Of a stretch of 42,874 bases of DNA, positions 25,344 to 33,113 are shown piece after piece. Within the stretch, counting starts at the first letter, position 1; each line of letters begins with the position of its first letter. Source of the stretch: Lentimicrobium sp. (GTDB lineage: Bacteria > Bacteroidota > Bacteroidia > Bacteroidales > Lentimicrobiaceae); assembly GCA_024709105.1 (NCBI GenBank), contig JANJXJ010000164.1, positions 1-42,874 of the forward strand, in the 5' to 3' direction. The translations under genes were made by a program, and so were the position numbers. The notes under the pieces were generated by a model that saw nothing but the letters and a program-made list of their open reading frames with translations, had not been told where the DNA came from and ran no database searches.

Positions 25344-27086
25344 ATGTCCCTGAAATTTTCAAAATATCTTCTGCTGTTAATACTTATTCCGGTATTCGGA
25401 GTTTCTCAGGATCTGCCCGAAGGAGGTGAGGATATCCTTAATAAGGATCAGATAAGGCTGTTAAGAGAGAAACAAAAAGCCGACAATCTCTTTTTTGATG
25501 CCAACCGGGCAAAGCTCACCGACCAACCCGAAAAAGCTTTCAGGCTTTTTAAGGAATGTGTGGAAAACGACCCTTCCAATGATGCCGCCTGGTATGAGTT
25601 GTCGCAGTTGTATTACGCTTCAGGAGATGCCGCCGGCGCAATTGATGCTGCTTCAAAGGCTTATGGTCTTGTTCCAGGAAATACGTGGTACAGCCTGTCA
25701 TTAGCCATACTGTATCAGAATAACAATCAATTTGAAGAAGCAAAGAGTATATATGAAATCCTGCTCAGGAACGAGCCTGGCAATATTGATTACGCATTTG
25801 ACCTGGCCAATATCTGGTTAAAATTAAACAAACCTCAGGAGGCCATTAAGGTTTACGACCAAATGGAATCAAAACTCGGCGTGAATGAAGACCTGAGCAT
25901 GCGCAAGCACAAGATTTATCTGGCCACCGGAAAATCGAAAAAAGCGCTGGAGGAACTGGAAAAGCTGGCTAAAGCAAACAACTGGGACAGCCGCATTCTT
26001 TCCATGCTTGCAGAGTATTACAATCTCGAAGGTAAACAAGAAGAAGCCCTGAAAACATATAAGCGTATTCAGGAAGTTGACCCCGAAAATCCCTACATCA
26101 ACATTTCGCTGGCTGACTTTTACCGGCAGCGAGGTGAATTGAAGATGGCAATGGAATCACTGAAAAAAGGTTTTGCTAATCCTTATCTTGATTCAGATAC
26201 AAAGATTCAGGTGATGATGTCGTACTTTTCCCAGATTGGAGAATATGATGATTTGCAGTCCGACATCACAGAATTATCTCTTATTTTGGTGGAACTGCAT
26301 CCGAATGAGCCCAAGGTAATGATGTTCAGGGGAGAAGTGCTGATGTTCAATGAAAATTATCAGGAAGCTATTACGGTTTATCAAAAACTGGTTGAACAGG
26401 AACCAGGCACTTATCAGATCTGGGAAAATCTGTTGCGGGCACTTGCAATAACCGAAGACAATGTGTCATTGGCGAAATATTCAGAACAAGCCACAGGACT
26501 ATTTCCTATGCAGCCCCTGCCTTATTATTTTAACGGCGTTTCAAATTATCTCCTTAAGAAATATGATGATGCTGTAAAAGCTTTAAATTCAGGGGTAAAA
26601 TTGGTGGCCGGAGATAAAAAACTGGTTTCAGATTTCTATAGTCTTATTGGAGATGCTTATCACTCGGCAGGTAACAGCAGTGCATCTTATGAGGCATATG
26701 AAAAGGCACTCAAAGCAGTTCCGGAAAATGCACTGGTATTAAACAATTATGCCTATCATCTTTCCCTGGAAGCTGCTCAGTTAGACAAGGCCGCTGAAAT
26801 GGCTCAAAAGGCGCTTCAGTTAGACCCGGGCAATTCATATTATCTCGACACCTATGCCTGGGTATTATACAAACAGGGTGATTATTCAAAAGCTCTCAAC
26901 TATATCGAACAAGCCTTGAATGCTGGAAAAGAAGACAGTGCGACAGTGCTCGAACACTATGGTGATATTCTGTATCGCCTCAACCGCAAAGAAGAAGCTT
27001 TTGATAAATGGAAAAAAGCTGCAGAAGCCGGCGAAGGCTCAAAGTTTCTGGAATCAAAAATAAAAGACTCAAAACTTTATGAATAG
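25344..27086 (+). CDS. Exported tetratricopeptide repeat protein
   Basis: A 580-residue protein with a signal peptide (MSLKFSKYLLLLILIPVFGVSQ) and roughly a dozen TPR units. Typical unit signatures are WYELSQLYYASGDAAGAIDAASKAYGL, YAYHLSLEAAQLDKAAEMAQKAL and TYAWVLYKQGDYSKALNYIEQAL (each cut to the repeat core). It is a periplasmic or outer-membrane-associated scaffold; no catalytic domain is seen. Its end overlaps the DUF4292 lipoprotein gene by 8 bases, and EnvC follows, so the three probably form an operon for envelope work (inference). Similar TPR-DUF4292-EnvC strings recur in Bacteroidota as far as I recall. Confidence 0.85.
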   Translation: MSLKFSKYLLLLILIPVFGVSQDLPEGGEDILNKDQIRLLREKQKADNLFFDANRAKLTDQPEKAFRLFKECVENDPSNDAAWYELSQLYYASGDAAGAIDAASKAYGLVPGNTWYSLSLAILYQNNNQFEEAKSIYEILLRNEPGNIDYAFDLANIWLKLNKPQEAIKVYDQMESKLGVNEDLSMRKHKIYLATGKSKKALEELEKLAKANNWDSRILSMLAEYYNLEGKQEEALKTYKRIQEVDPENPYINISLADFYRQRGELKMAMESLKKGFANPYLDSDTKIQVMMSYFSQIGEYDDLQSDITELSLILVELHPNEPKVMMFRGEVLMFNENYQEAITVYQKLVEQEPGTYQIWENLLRALAITEDNVSLAKYSEQATGLFPMQPLPYYFNGVSNYLLKKYDDAVKALNSGVKLVAGDKKLVSDFYSLIGDAYHSAGNSSASYEAYEKALKAVPENALVLNNYAYHLSLEAAQLDKAAEMAQKALQLDPGNSYYLDTYAWVLYKQGDYSKALNYIEQALNAGKEDSATVLEHYGDILYRLNRKEEAFDKWKKAAEAGEGSKFLESKIKDSKLYE

Positions 27087-27903
27087 GATCAGGTTCAGAA
27101 GTTTTATTCTTTGGGCTGTAATTGCCACTGCCCTGTATTCGTGCAACCCGGTTAAAAGAGTAATAAGAGCACCCCTCAAGGAGCAGGGAGCTGAATTCCT
27201 TTTTGAAAACCTGAAAAAAAATGAACTCAAATACGATTATTTGTCAGCCCGCTTTTCGGCTTCGTTTGTAAAAGACAAAAATAAAACGGCCTTCAGCGGG
27301 CAGATTAGAATACAGCGCGACAGCCTGATATGGATTTCCATTTCGCCTGCCCTGGGGATTGAAATGGCCAGAATATTGATTTCAAACGATTCAATTTATT
27401 ACATGAATCGCATTGAAGGCTCCTATTTTGTTGGGAGTTTTGATTATATCAATACATTGATCAACAGCACGCTCGACTACGATATGCTGCAGGCTTTTCT
27501 TACCGGAAACGATTTTTCGTTTTACGAAAACAGTTCCTTTAAAGCCGGCATAGATAATCACGAGTATAAACTTATGACCACCGACAGGCGAAAGCTGAGA
27601 AAATATGTAAGAAATAACCGTGAAATCAGCATTCCAATTCAAAACATCTGGCTCGATGCTGAAACATTCAAAATCAGCAGGGTAATGGTTAGGGAATTGG
27701 CCCTGAACGGAAGAAAACTGGAAGGCAGGTACCAATACGTATTGCTTGACGGACAACTTGTGCCAGAAAAGATGGATTTTCAGCTCGAAACTCAGGATAG
27801 TAAAAACAGTATTGAAGTCAGTTACTCAAAAGTAAGTACATTGGGTGAACTTCAGTTTCCTTTTAAAATTCCTGAAAAATACAAGAGAGTAGAAGGGTTT
27901 TAA
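27079..27903 (+). CDS. DUF4292 lipoprotein
   Basis: A 274-residue protein with a lipoprotein signal (ILWAVIATALYSC, lipidated Cys22). The body carries the pattern of DUF4292, a LolA/LolB-like half-barrel family of Bacteroidota: SARFSASFVKDKNKTAFSGQ, RIQRDSLIWISISP, GIEMARILISNDSIYYMNR. By fold analogy it may bind or pass lipids or lipoproteins; this is not proven. It overlaps the TPR gene by 8 bases and precedes EnvC by 18 bases, which indicates one envelope-related transcription unit. Confidence 0.85.
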   Translation: MNRIRFRSFILWAVIATALYSCNPVKRVIRAPLKEQGAEFLFENLKKNELKYDYLSARFSASFVKDKNKTAFSGQIRIQRDSLIWISISPALGIEMARILISNDSIYYMNRIEGSYFVGSFDYINTLINSTLDYDMLQAFLTGNDFSFYENSSFKAGIDNHEYKLMTTDRRKLRKYVRNNREISIPIQNIWLDAETFKISRVMVRELALNGRKLEGRYQYVLLDGQLVPEKMDFQLETQDSKNSIEVSYSKVSTLGELQFPFKIPEKYKRVEGF

Positions 27904-27921
27904 CCGGTTAAGAAAGCAGGT

Positions 27922-29172
27922 ATGGTGATTTTCAGAAAATATTCCCGAATCGGGCTGTTGGCGATGCTTTTAACAGCGTTTTCCTGCATACATATAAAAT
28001 CGTATGCCCAGGATAAAAAAACGCGTCTTGAGCAGCAGAAAGCCAAAATAGAGGAAGAGATACAGTATACCAACAAATTGCTTGACGAAACTAAAAAAAC
28101 CAAACAGGTTTCATTGAATCAGCTGGTTTTAATAAACAGGCAAATTGAAAAGCGACAAGAATTGATTTCTTCCATTAATAATGAAATAAAAGGTTTAGAT
28201 ACTGAAATCAGGCAGAATAACGACACCATCAGGAAACTGACACAAACCATCAACAGGCTTAAAAATGAATATGCCCGCATGATTTATTATGCGCAAAAAA
28301 ACCGCAATTCATACAGCAGGCTGATGTTTATATTTTCTTCCCGGGATTTTAATCAGGCTTACCAGCGAACCAAGTATATACAGCAGTACAGTAGTTTCAG
28401 GCAAAATCAGGTACGTATAATCCTCGAAAACCAGGAAGTACTCAGAAAAAAAACTGCATTGCTTGAGCAGCAAAAGAAAGAAAGGGAAAAGTTAAGGCAG
28501 ATGGAAGAAGGGGAGAAGCAGAAATTAGGAAGAGAGAAATCAGCACAGGACGAAGCTGTAAAAAAACTGAGCAGACAGGAAAAAGACTTGTTGAAAAAAC
28601 TTCGTGATAACGAAAAAGCAGCCCGAAAACTGCAAAAAGCTATTGAAGACCTGATTGCCGAAGAAATAAGGAAAGCCAATGAGGCAGCCAAAAAAACAGG
28701 AAGCAAACCTGCTCCTGAAAACAAATTCGCTCTAACTCCGGCTGAATTGCAATTGTCTTCAAACTTTGCCTCAAACCGTGGAAAACTGCCCTGGCCGGTT
28801 GAACGCGGGGTTATTGCTGCAACTTATGGCGAGCATCCACATCCTGTGCTTAAAGGCATTAAAACCAAAAATAATGGCATAGACATTGCAACAGAAAAAG
28901 GGCAAACTGCAAGAGCTGTTTTTGATGGTGAGGTAACTTCAACCATGACCCTGCCTAATTACAACAATGTAGTGATTATCAGGCACGGTGAATACCTGAC
29001 TGTTTACTCCAACCTGGGTGAGTTGTATGTAAAAAAGGGAGACAAAGTCAAAACAAAACAACGCATCGGATCCATAGTTACTGATGAAACAGGTAAAACC
29101 CGCATGCACTTTGAGCTATGGCAGGGCAAAACACTGCAAAATCCGGAGCTATGGATTGCAAAATCGAGATAA
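27922..29172 (+). CDS. EnvC-like murein hydrolase activator (degenerate LytM domain)
   Basis: A 416-residue protein with a signal peptide (about residues 1-29), a long coiled coil (about 30-250, rich in K, E, Q and R) and a C-terminal M23/LytM domain (about 290-410). Zinc and catalytic residues of active M23 peptidases are replaced: Asn317 stands where H of the HxxxD motif is expected (NNGID, Asp321 kept), Arg394 replaces the first H of HxH (RMH), and the YxH position reads YSN. So it is predicted to activate amidases for septal peptidoglycan splitting, as EnvC does in E. coli, and not to cut peptidoglycan itself. Confidence 0.88.
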   Translation: MVIFRKYSRIGLLAMLLTAFSCIHIKSYAQDKKTRLEQQKAKIEEEIQYTNKLLDETKKTKQVSLNQLVLINRQIEKRQELISSINNEIKGLDTEIRQNNDTIRKLTQTINRLKNEYARMIYYAQKNRNSYSRLMFIFSSRDFNQAYQRTKYIQQYSSFRQNQVRIILENQEVLRKKTALLEQQKKEREKLRQMEEGEKQKLGREKSAQDEAVKKLSRQEKDLLKKLRDNEKAARKLQKAIEDLIAEEIRKANEAAKKTGSKPAPENKFALTPAELQLSSNFASNRGKLPWPVERGVIAATYGEHPHPVLKGIKTKNNGIDIATEKGQTARAVFDGEVTSTMTLPNYNNVVIIRHGEYLTVYSNLGELYVKKGDKVKTKQRIGSIVTDETGKTRMHFELWQGKTLQNPELWIAKSR

Positions 29173-29180
29173 ATATTTTT

Positions 29181-29209
29181 TGATTAAGGAATAATTATTC
29201 ACTTAATCA
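29181..29209. promoter_or_regulatory. 29-bp near-perfect palindrome next to the tatA -7 box
   Basis: TGATTAAG GAATAA / TTATTC A CTTAATCA: a 14-bp inverted repeat interrupted only by one unpaired A. It begins 8 bases after the envC stop and ends one base before a TAnnTTTG box. No T-run follows on either strand, so a terminator is unlikely; the position over the -35 region suggests an operator, regulator unknown. Confidence 0.45.
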
Positions 29210-29210
29210 T

Positions 29211-29218
29211 TACTTTTG
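29211..29218 (+). promoter_or_regulatory. -7 box for tatA
   Basis: TACTTTTG matches TAnnTTTG and ends 22 bases before the tatA ATG. No TTG is present at the expected upstream distance, where the palindrome lies instead. Confidence 0.45.
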
Positions 29219-29240
29219 TAACTCAATTAAACCTCTGTAC

Positions 29241-29429
29241 ATGATGAACGGGATAATTTTGGGTGTAATGGGACCCTGGCAAATCGTTATCATTCTTGTG
29301 ATTGTTCTTTTGCTTTTCGGCGGGAAAAAAATTCCTGAACTTATGAAAGGGCTTGGAAAAGGCATAAAAGAATTTAAGGATGGATTGTCGGGCGAAGACA
29401 ATAAAAAAGAAGATCAAAACAGAAATTGA
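29241..29429 (+). CDS. tatA: Twin-arginine translocase subunit TatA/TatE
   Basis: A 62-residue protein with the standard TatA plan: a short N-terminus, a transmembrane helix ([17 protein letters not shown]), a hinge with the FGGKKIPEL motif, an amphipathic helix ([15 protein letters not shown]) and a charged tail. TatA oligomers form the pore through which folded proteins cross the inner membrane. tatC is not in this window. The TatB-type elongated tail is absent, so this is the TatA type. It is monocistronic: flanked by its own -7 box and a strong terminator. Confidence 0.95.
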   Translation: MMNGIILGVMGPWQIVIILVIVLLLFGGKKIPELMKGLGKGIKEFKDGLSGEDNKKEDQNRN

Positions 29430-29479
29430 TTTTCCCCTTTAGCAAAATTAACCAAGCGGTATTTATCGTTTGATGGTAT

Positions 29480-29516
29480 AGACCTTCAGGATTCGTCTTG
29501 CAGGTCTTTTGTTTTT
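29480..29516 (+). terminator. Rho-independent terminator after tatA
   Basis: A long hairpin: AGACCT (29480-29485) and CAGGA (29487-29491), a TTCG tetraloop, then TCTTG (29496-29500) and AGGTCT (29502-29507), with one T/C mismatch in the middle, followed by TTTGTTTTT. The extra-stable UUCG loop and the T-run make this a convincing terminator. Confidence 0.88.
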
Positions 29517-29520
29517 ATCA

Positions 29521-29556
29521 ATAAAAAAAGCTTGCAAATCATTGATTTACAAGCTT
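29521..29556 (-). terminator. Rho-independent terminator after tRNA-Ala
   Basis: Inverted repeat 29528-29541 with 29543-29556 (arms of 14 with one position that is a G-U pair on the minus strand). On the minus strand it is followed directly by a run of seven T. It starts 6 bases after the 3' end of the tRNA gene and ends its transcript. Confidence 0.85.
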
Positions 29557-29561
29557 AAGAG

Positions 29562-29635
29562 TGGAGCGTAGGGGAGTCGAACCCCTGACCTTTAGACTGC
29601 CAGTCTAACGCTCTAGCCAACTGAGCTAACGCCCC
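29562..29635 (-). tRNA. tRNA-Ala (anticodon GGC)
   Basis: 74 bases fold into a full cloverleaf on the minus strand: acceptor stem GGGGCGT/ACGCTCC, D arm, anticodon stem TTAGA/TCTAA with loop CTGGCAG (anticodon GGC, reads GCC), 5-base variable loop, and T arm AGGGG/CCCCT with TTCGACT. The acceptor stem carries the G3-U70 wobble pair, the identity element of alanine tRNAs. The CCA end is not encoded. It has its own promoter and terminator. Confidence 0.97.
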
Positions 29636-29666
29636 TTAAAAAGAACATTTCCCTGAAAAGGGACTG

Positions 29667-29695
29667 CAAAATTAAAATTTTTTCTGATTTATCAA
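29667..29695 (-). promoter_or_regulatory. Promoter of tRNA-Ala
   Basis: On the minus strand: TTG (29695-29693), an 18-base spacer and TAATTTTG (29674-29667). The -7 box matches TAnnTTTG exactly and lies about 31 bases before the mature tRNA 5' end. The spacer is slightly shorter than the usual 19-21. Confidence 0.55.
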
Positions 29696-29747
29696 GAAAT
29701 ATTTTTCAATCTTTTTTCATCTTTGCACGCTCAACATTGCTGTAACG

Positions 29748-30311
29748 ATGGAAACTAAACGCTTGTTTGCTGCCATTAAGATTGAACCAGGAAAGGAATT
29801 CCTTGAAATTTACAATAGTATCAGGCAAATTCTTGATTTTAACATCATTAAATGGGTAGAGCCTGAAAATATTCATATTACCCTCAAATTTTTCGGCGAA
29901 ACCTCCACTGATGAAGTGCCGGCAATTGCAGAGGCACTTTCATTATCTGCAAACGGAATAGAGCCTTTTGAACTTACCCTGGAAAACACGGGAATCTTCG
30001 GGTCCTATTATGCTCCCCGGGTAATTTGGGTTGGAATCAAGCACAATGAAATGTTAAACAGGCTGGCTGGTCAGGTAGTGGAAAACCTTGAAAAATCAGG
30101 TTACCTGAGCGATCGTCAGAATTTTGTACCTCATCTGACTTTGGGAAGGATTAAAGAAATTAAAGATAAAAACCATTTTCAGGAAGTGATTTCTCATTTC
30201 AGTAAGTACAGCTACCAAAAACAGCAGATTACCGGCTTTGAGCTTTACGAAAGCATACTCAGGAAAGAAGGTCCTGAGTATCATGTTGTTGAAGAGTTTA
30301 ACTTCAGGTAG
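29748..30311 (+). CDS. thpR: RNA 2',3'-cyclic phosphodiesterase (LigT/ThpR)
   Basis: A 187-residue protein of the 2H phosphoesterase superfamily. Both HxTx signatures are present: HITLKFFGE near residue 43 and HLTLGRIKE near residue 127. The start METKRLFAAIKIEPG is typical. It opens 2',3'-cyclic phosphate RNA ends; the in vivo role is uncertain. It meets the minus-strand DUF6249 gene end to end with a 2-base gap, so neither has room for its own terminator. Confidence 0.92.
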   Translation: METKRLFAAIKIEPGKEFLEIYNSIRQILDFNIIKWVEPENIHITLKFFGETSTDEVPAIAEALSLSANGIEPFELTLENTGIFGSYYAPRVIWVGIKHNEMLNRLAGQVVENLEKSGYLSDRQNFVPHLTLGRIKEIKDKNHFQEVISHFSKYSYQKQQITGFELYESILRKEGPEYHVVEEFNFR

Positions 30312-30313
30312 TC

Positions 30314-30685
30314 TCAATCCCTTTCGGAAAATTCTACCGGCTTGTTTTCCAGTTCTGCTTTGGCCCTTTTTTTTGTGATACTTACTTCAAGTAAATAATC
30401 CACAATAAGAGCAATACCACCAAACAGAGAAACCAGCGAAAAATAGGCAGCCTCGCGTTCCATTGCGTTGGTCCTTACCAAAATATTGGCCAAAAGCAAG
30501 CCCATTCCTATTCCGGTAAAAAGAAGCCCATACTTGAGTGATGAAAAACTTGTGCTTTCCTTTTCGAAGGATTTTGGGTCCAGGCCTCTGTCTAGGAGGG
30601 CCATACGCTCTTTTTTACGGATGTTCAGATACACTATTCCGTAAATAGTGGCAAAAACTGAAGCCGGGATTAAAATTGCTTCCAT
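30314..30685 (-). CDS. DUF6249 small membrane protein
   Basis: A 123-residue protein with three hydrophobic segments (about residues 3-21, 53-70 and 82-100) and a cytoplasmic loop with RKKERMALLDRGLDP between the first two, a pattern I know from DUF6249 proteins of Bacteroidota. Such genes often sit beside ECF sigma/anti-sigma genes; here the sigma gene is divergent, 440 bases away. No function is known. Confidence 0.78.
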   Translation of the reverse strand: MEAILIPASVFATIYGIVYLNIRKKERMALLDRGLDPKSFEKESTSFSSLKYGLLFTGIGMGLLLANILVRTNAMEREAAYFSLVSLFGGIALIVDYLLEVSITKKRAKAELENKPVEFSERD

Positions 30686-31126
30686 GTTGTTATTTTTAAG
30701 TGAATGATTGGTTAGTTCGCTTTTTTTGACGCCGGCAAATTGTTTTGGTTACAAATATTCATCAGGCCCTAAAATGACAGATGGAAAAGAAAATACCGGA
30801 TTAGATATCAGTAAAAATTTGAACCTGTAATACCAATGTTATTGCTTTTTAAAATTTTTAAGGTTGTCTCATTTTTCCATGCACCATACAATGAACTGAA
30901 TATGCTAAATCCAGCAGGGATTGCCCATTTGTGCAATACGACCTGAAAAACAGAACTCCGGAGTGGGCTCCTCCATGATAAAGGGCAACTCCTGAGGGAG
31001 TTTTTAAGCAGACCCTGAATAATTTACAGTAAAAATATCGTTGTAAAAATCAGAAATATTTTTTGAATGTTTAATTTTACCAGTGTAATGTAACCCGGGC
31101 ATGTTTCGTGCGTCAAAAAGCCATCC
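30686..31126. other. 441-bp intergenic region with hairpins, no gene seen
   Basis: It separates the divergent DUF6249 and ECF sigma genes. I see no convincing ORF and no exact TAnnTTTG box for either gene. It contains a 10-bp palindrome ACTCCGGAGT at 30955-30964, and a hairpin AACTCC-TGAG-GGAGTT at 30987-31002 followed by TTT on the plus strand, which looks like the end of a small transcript. The GC-richer block 30910-31015 between AT-rich flanks could be a small RNA or a dispersed repeat copy. Confidence 0.4.
30987..31005 (+). terminator. Terminator-like hairpin in the intergenic region
   Basis: A 6-bp stem (AACTCC/GGAGTT) with a TGAG tetraloop, running into five T residues. No annotated gene ends before it on the plus strand, so it would serve an unrecognised transcript or be a repeat element. 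Confidence 0.4.
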
Positions 31127-31693
31127 ATGAACCGTAACGACGACATTTTTGTAATCAGCCGCGTGCTTGAAGGCCAAACGGGTATGTATTCCGTTTTGGT
31201 TGACAGGTATAAGGATATGGTGTATTCGATGGCGCTAAAAATTGTTCGTAGCCGGGAGGAAGCTGAAGAAGTTGCCCAGGATACTTTTTTAAAGGCATAT
31301 CATGCACTTCCCAGATTTAAACATGAAGCCCGTTTCAGTACCTGGCTTTTCAGAATTGCTTACAACACTGCCATTTCGCGAACACGAAAAAAGCAAATCA
31401 CTACTCAGGCTATTGATGACCGTTTAGTTGAAAATTACAGTACCGATGAAATCAGGGAAAATGTAAATCAATTAGATGAAGATCAACAGATTGAGCTGAT
31501 GAAAAATACACTGAAAAGCCTCGCCGAAGATGAGCAGATGCTCATTTCGCTCTTTTATAACAACAAGCAGTCCGTTGAAGAAATCAGCCAGATTACAGGC
31601 CTTTCTGAATCGAATGTTAAGGTAAAATTGCACCGCATACGTAAAAAACTGTATGCCGGTATGAATTCAAATCTTAAACCTGCTCATGTGTGA
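31127..31693 (+). CDS. ECF-type RNA polymerase sigma factor
   Basis: A 188-residue sigma-70 family protein. Region 2 (about residues 18-90) reads FVLVDRYKDMVY-like with LVDRYKDMVYSMALKI, AEEVAQDTFLKAY and FSTWLFRIAYNTAIS; region 4 (about 120-178) has LISLFYNNKQSVEEISQITGLSESNVKVKLHRIRKKL with its helix-turn-helix. It directs RNA polymerase to stress or envelope promoters; targets are unknown. An anti-sigma-like membrane protein is encoded 29 bases downstream, the usual partner position. No match to the housekeeping -7 box is seen upstream. Confidence 0.94.
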   Translation: MNRNDDIFVISRVLEGQTGMYSVLVDRYKDMVYSMALKIVRSREEAEEVAQDTFLKAYHALPRFKHEARFSTWLFRIAYNTAISRTRKKQITTQAIDDRLVENYSTDEIRENVNQLDEDQQIELMKNTLKSLAEDEQMLISLFYNNKQSVEEISQITGLSESNVKVKLHRIRKKLYAGMNSNLKPAHV

Positions 31694-31722
31694 TTTTGTG
31701 TTTTTTACTAATTTTGTAACCG

Positions 31723-32166
31723 ATGAAAACTTTTCCAGATATAGAACCCGATGATCAGTTCCTGATGGATCTGATGCAAAAAATGCCCGTTGAAAAGGCT
31801 CCAGAAAGCTTCACTTCGGGAGTTATGCAACAGGTGTACTCAGGTTTTGAACCACAAACCGATACTCCTGAAGTCAGGAGGCAGGTTCTTTTTGGATATT
31901 TTGCCCTTCTGGCAGCAGTTGTTATTATCGGACTGATGATTTTTGCCCAGCTGCCTTTCCTTAAGTTTAATTTTCTTAGCGATACCGACTACCTGAGAAA
32001 TATATTAAACGCTTCAATGGGCATACTGGAAGGCGTAAAGCGTTTTTCAACCTTCCTCAAAGAATCTTCAACCGTCATTATCATTCTGTCTTCGGTAGGG
32101 CTGTTGCTGATTTTTGAAAGAGTACTCAGGCGCGGCCTGCCTCAGGGAAGATTTTTCTCTTTCTGA
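31723..32166 (+). CDS. Membrane protein, probable anti-sigma partner
   Basis: A 147-residue protein with a cytoplasmic N-terminus of about 57 residues (MKTFPDIEPDDQFLMDLMQKM, then PESFTSGVMQQV), a TM helix about 58-80, a periplasmic loop and a second TM about 112-130 with a basic tail. PESFTSxVM-type segments occur in many Bacteroidota anti-sigma proteins. The classic zinc motif HxxxCxxC is absent. Position directly after the ECF gene is the main reason for the call. TAATTTTG at 31709-31716 matches a -7 box and could give it a separate promoter. Confidence 0.65.
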   Translation: MKTFPDIEPDDQFLMDLMQKMPVEKAPESFTSGVMQQVYSGFEPQTDTPEVRRQVLFGYFALLAAVVIIGLMIFAQLPFLKFNFLSDTDYLRNILNASMGILEGVKRFSTFLKESSTVIIILSSVGLLLIFERVLRRGLPQGRFFSF

Positions 32167-32208
32167 ATTAAAAGATAGCTGATATAACCTTTCTGAATAT
32201 TGCTGCTC

Positions 32209-33090
32209 ATGTTTCCCGATTCTATCCTTAATGAAATAAACCTGAATTTCGGTAAATCAAATCCGGCTTTTCAGAAATTTCGTCCCATAAAAGCGCTTTC
32301 AGGAGGCTGTATCAATGATTGTTATGAACTTGGGAACGCCCATAAGCACATTTTTGTAAAGTTCAATTCCGCCGGAAAATATCCGGGAATGTTTGATGCC
32401 GAAAAAAAGGGACTGGAATTGCTGAAAACTGCAAAATGTATCAGTGTTCCTGAAGTGCTGATGTGCACAAATGCCGGTGAATATTCTTTTCTTGCGCTTG
32501 AATTCATTAGCCCAGGAAACAGCTCAACCGATTTTTGGGGAGACTTCGGCAGAAAACTGGCACTTCTGCATAAAAATCATGCTGATACATTCGGGCTAAA
32601 CCACAACAATTACATTGGTTCACTTGCTCAAAACAATAATCAATGCAATAGCTGGACTGACTTTTATGTGACTCAGCGGCTTGAACCTTTGGTTAAACAA
32701 GCTTATGAAAAAGGGCTTTTGTCGAATAGCAATACTGCTGATTTTAACAGATTGTTCTCCATCCTTGATGATCTTATTCCCGGTGAACCTGCATCTTTAT
32801 TACACGGTGACCTATGGAATGGTAATTTTCTGATTGATAAAAACGGAACTGCCTGTCTGATAGATCCGGCTGTTTATTATGGCCACAGAGAAATGGATAT
32901 AGCCATGACCAAACTATTCGGGGGATTTTCGCCGCGATTCTACGACTCTTATAATCAGGAATATCCTTTGGAGAATGACTGGAAAGAAAGAGTGAAACTG
33001 AATCAGCTGTATCCCTTACTGGTTCATTTGCTGTTGTTTGGTTCTTCTTATGGTTTGCAAATCAGAAGTATCCTGAATGATTTTGTTTAA
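32209..33090 (+). CDS. Fructosamine kinase family protein
   Basis: A 293-residue kinase of the fructosamine-3-kinase/APH-like fold. Seen are the glycine loop-like LSGGCINDCYEL, the lysine in IFVKFNSAGKYPGMF, catalytic LHGDLWNGNFLID and the DPAVYYGHREMDIAM metal motif. Such enzymes phosphorylate fructosamines or ribulosamines on proteins and so repair glycation. I use the ATG at 32209; a TTG at 32200 would add three residues. Its relation to the upstream sigma pair is only by proximity (42 bases), and it ends convergently with lutB. Confidence 0.9.
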   Translation: MFPDSILNEINLNFGKSNPAFQKFRPIKALSGGCINDCYELGNAHKHIFVKFNSAGKYPGMFDAEKKGLELLKTAKCISVPEVLMCTNAGEYSFLALEFISPGNSSTDFWGDFGRKLALLHKNHADTFGLNHNNYIGSLAQNNNQCNSWTDFYVTQRLEPLVKQAYEKGLLSNSNTADFNRLFSILDDLIPGEPASLLHGDLWNGNFLIDKNGTACLIDPAVYYGHREMDIAMTKLFGGFSPRFYDSYNQEYPLENDWKERVKLNQLYPLLVHLLLFGSSYGLQIRSILNDFV

Positions 33091-33113
33091 ACTTCAGGTT
33101 TCACAGGAAAGGG

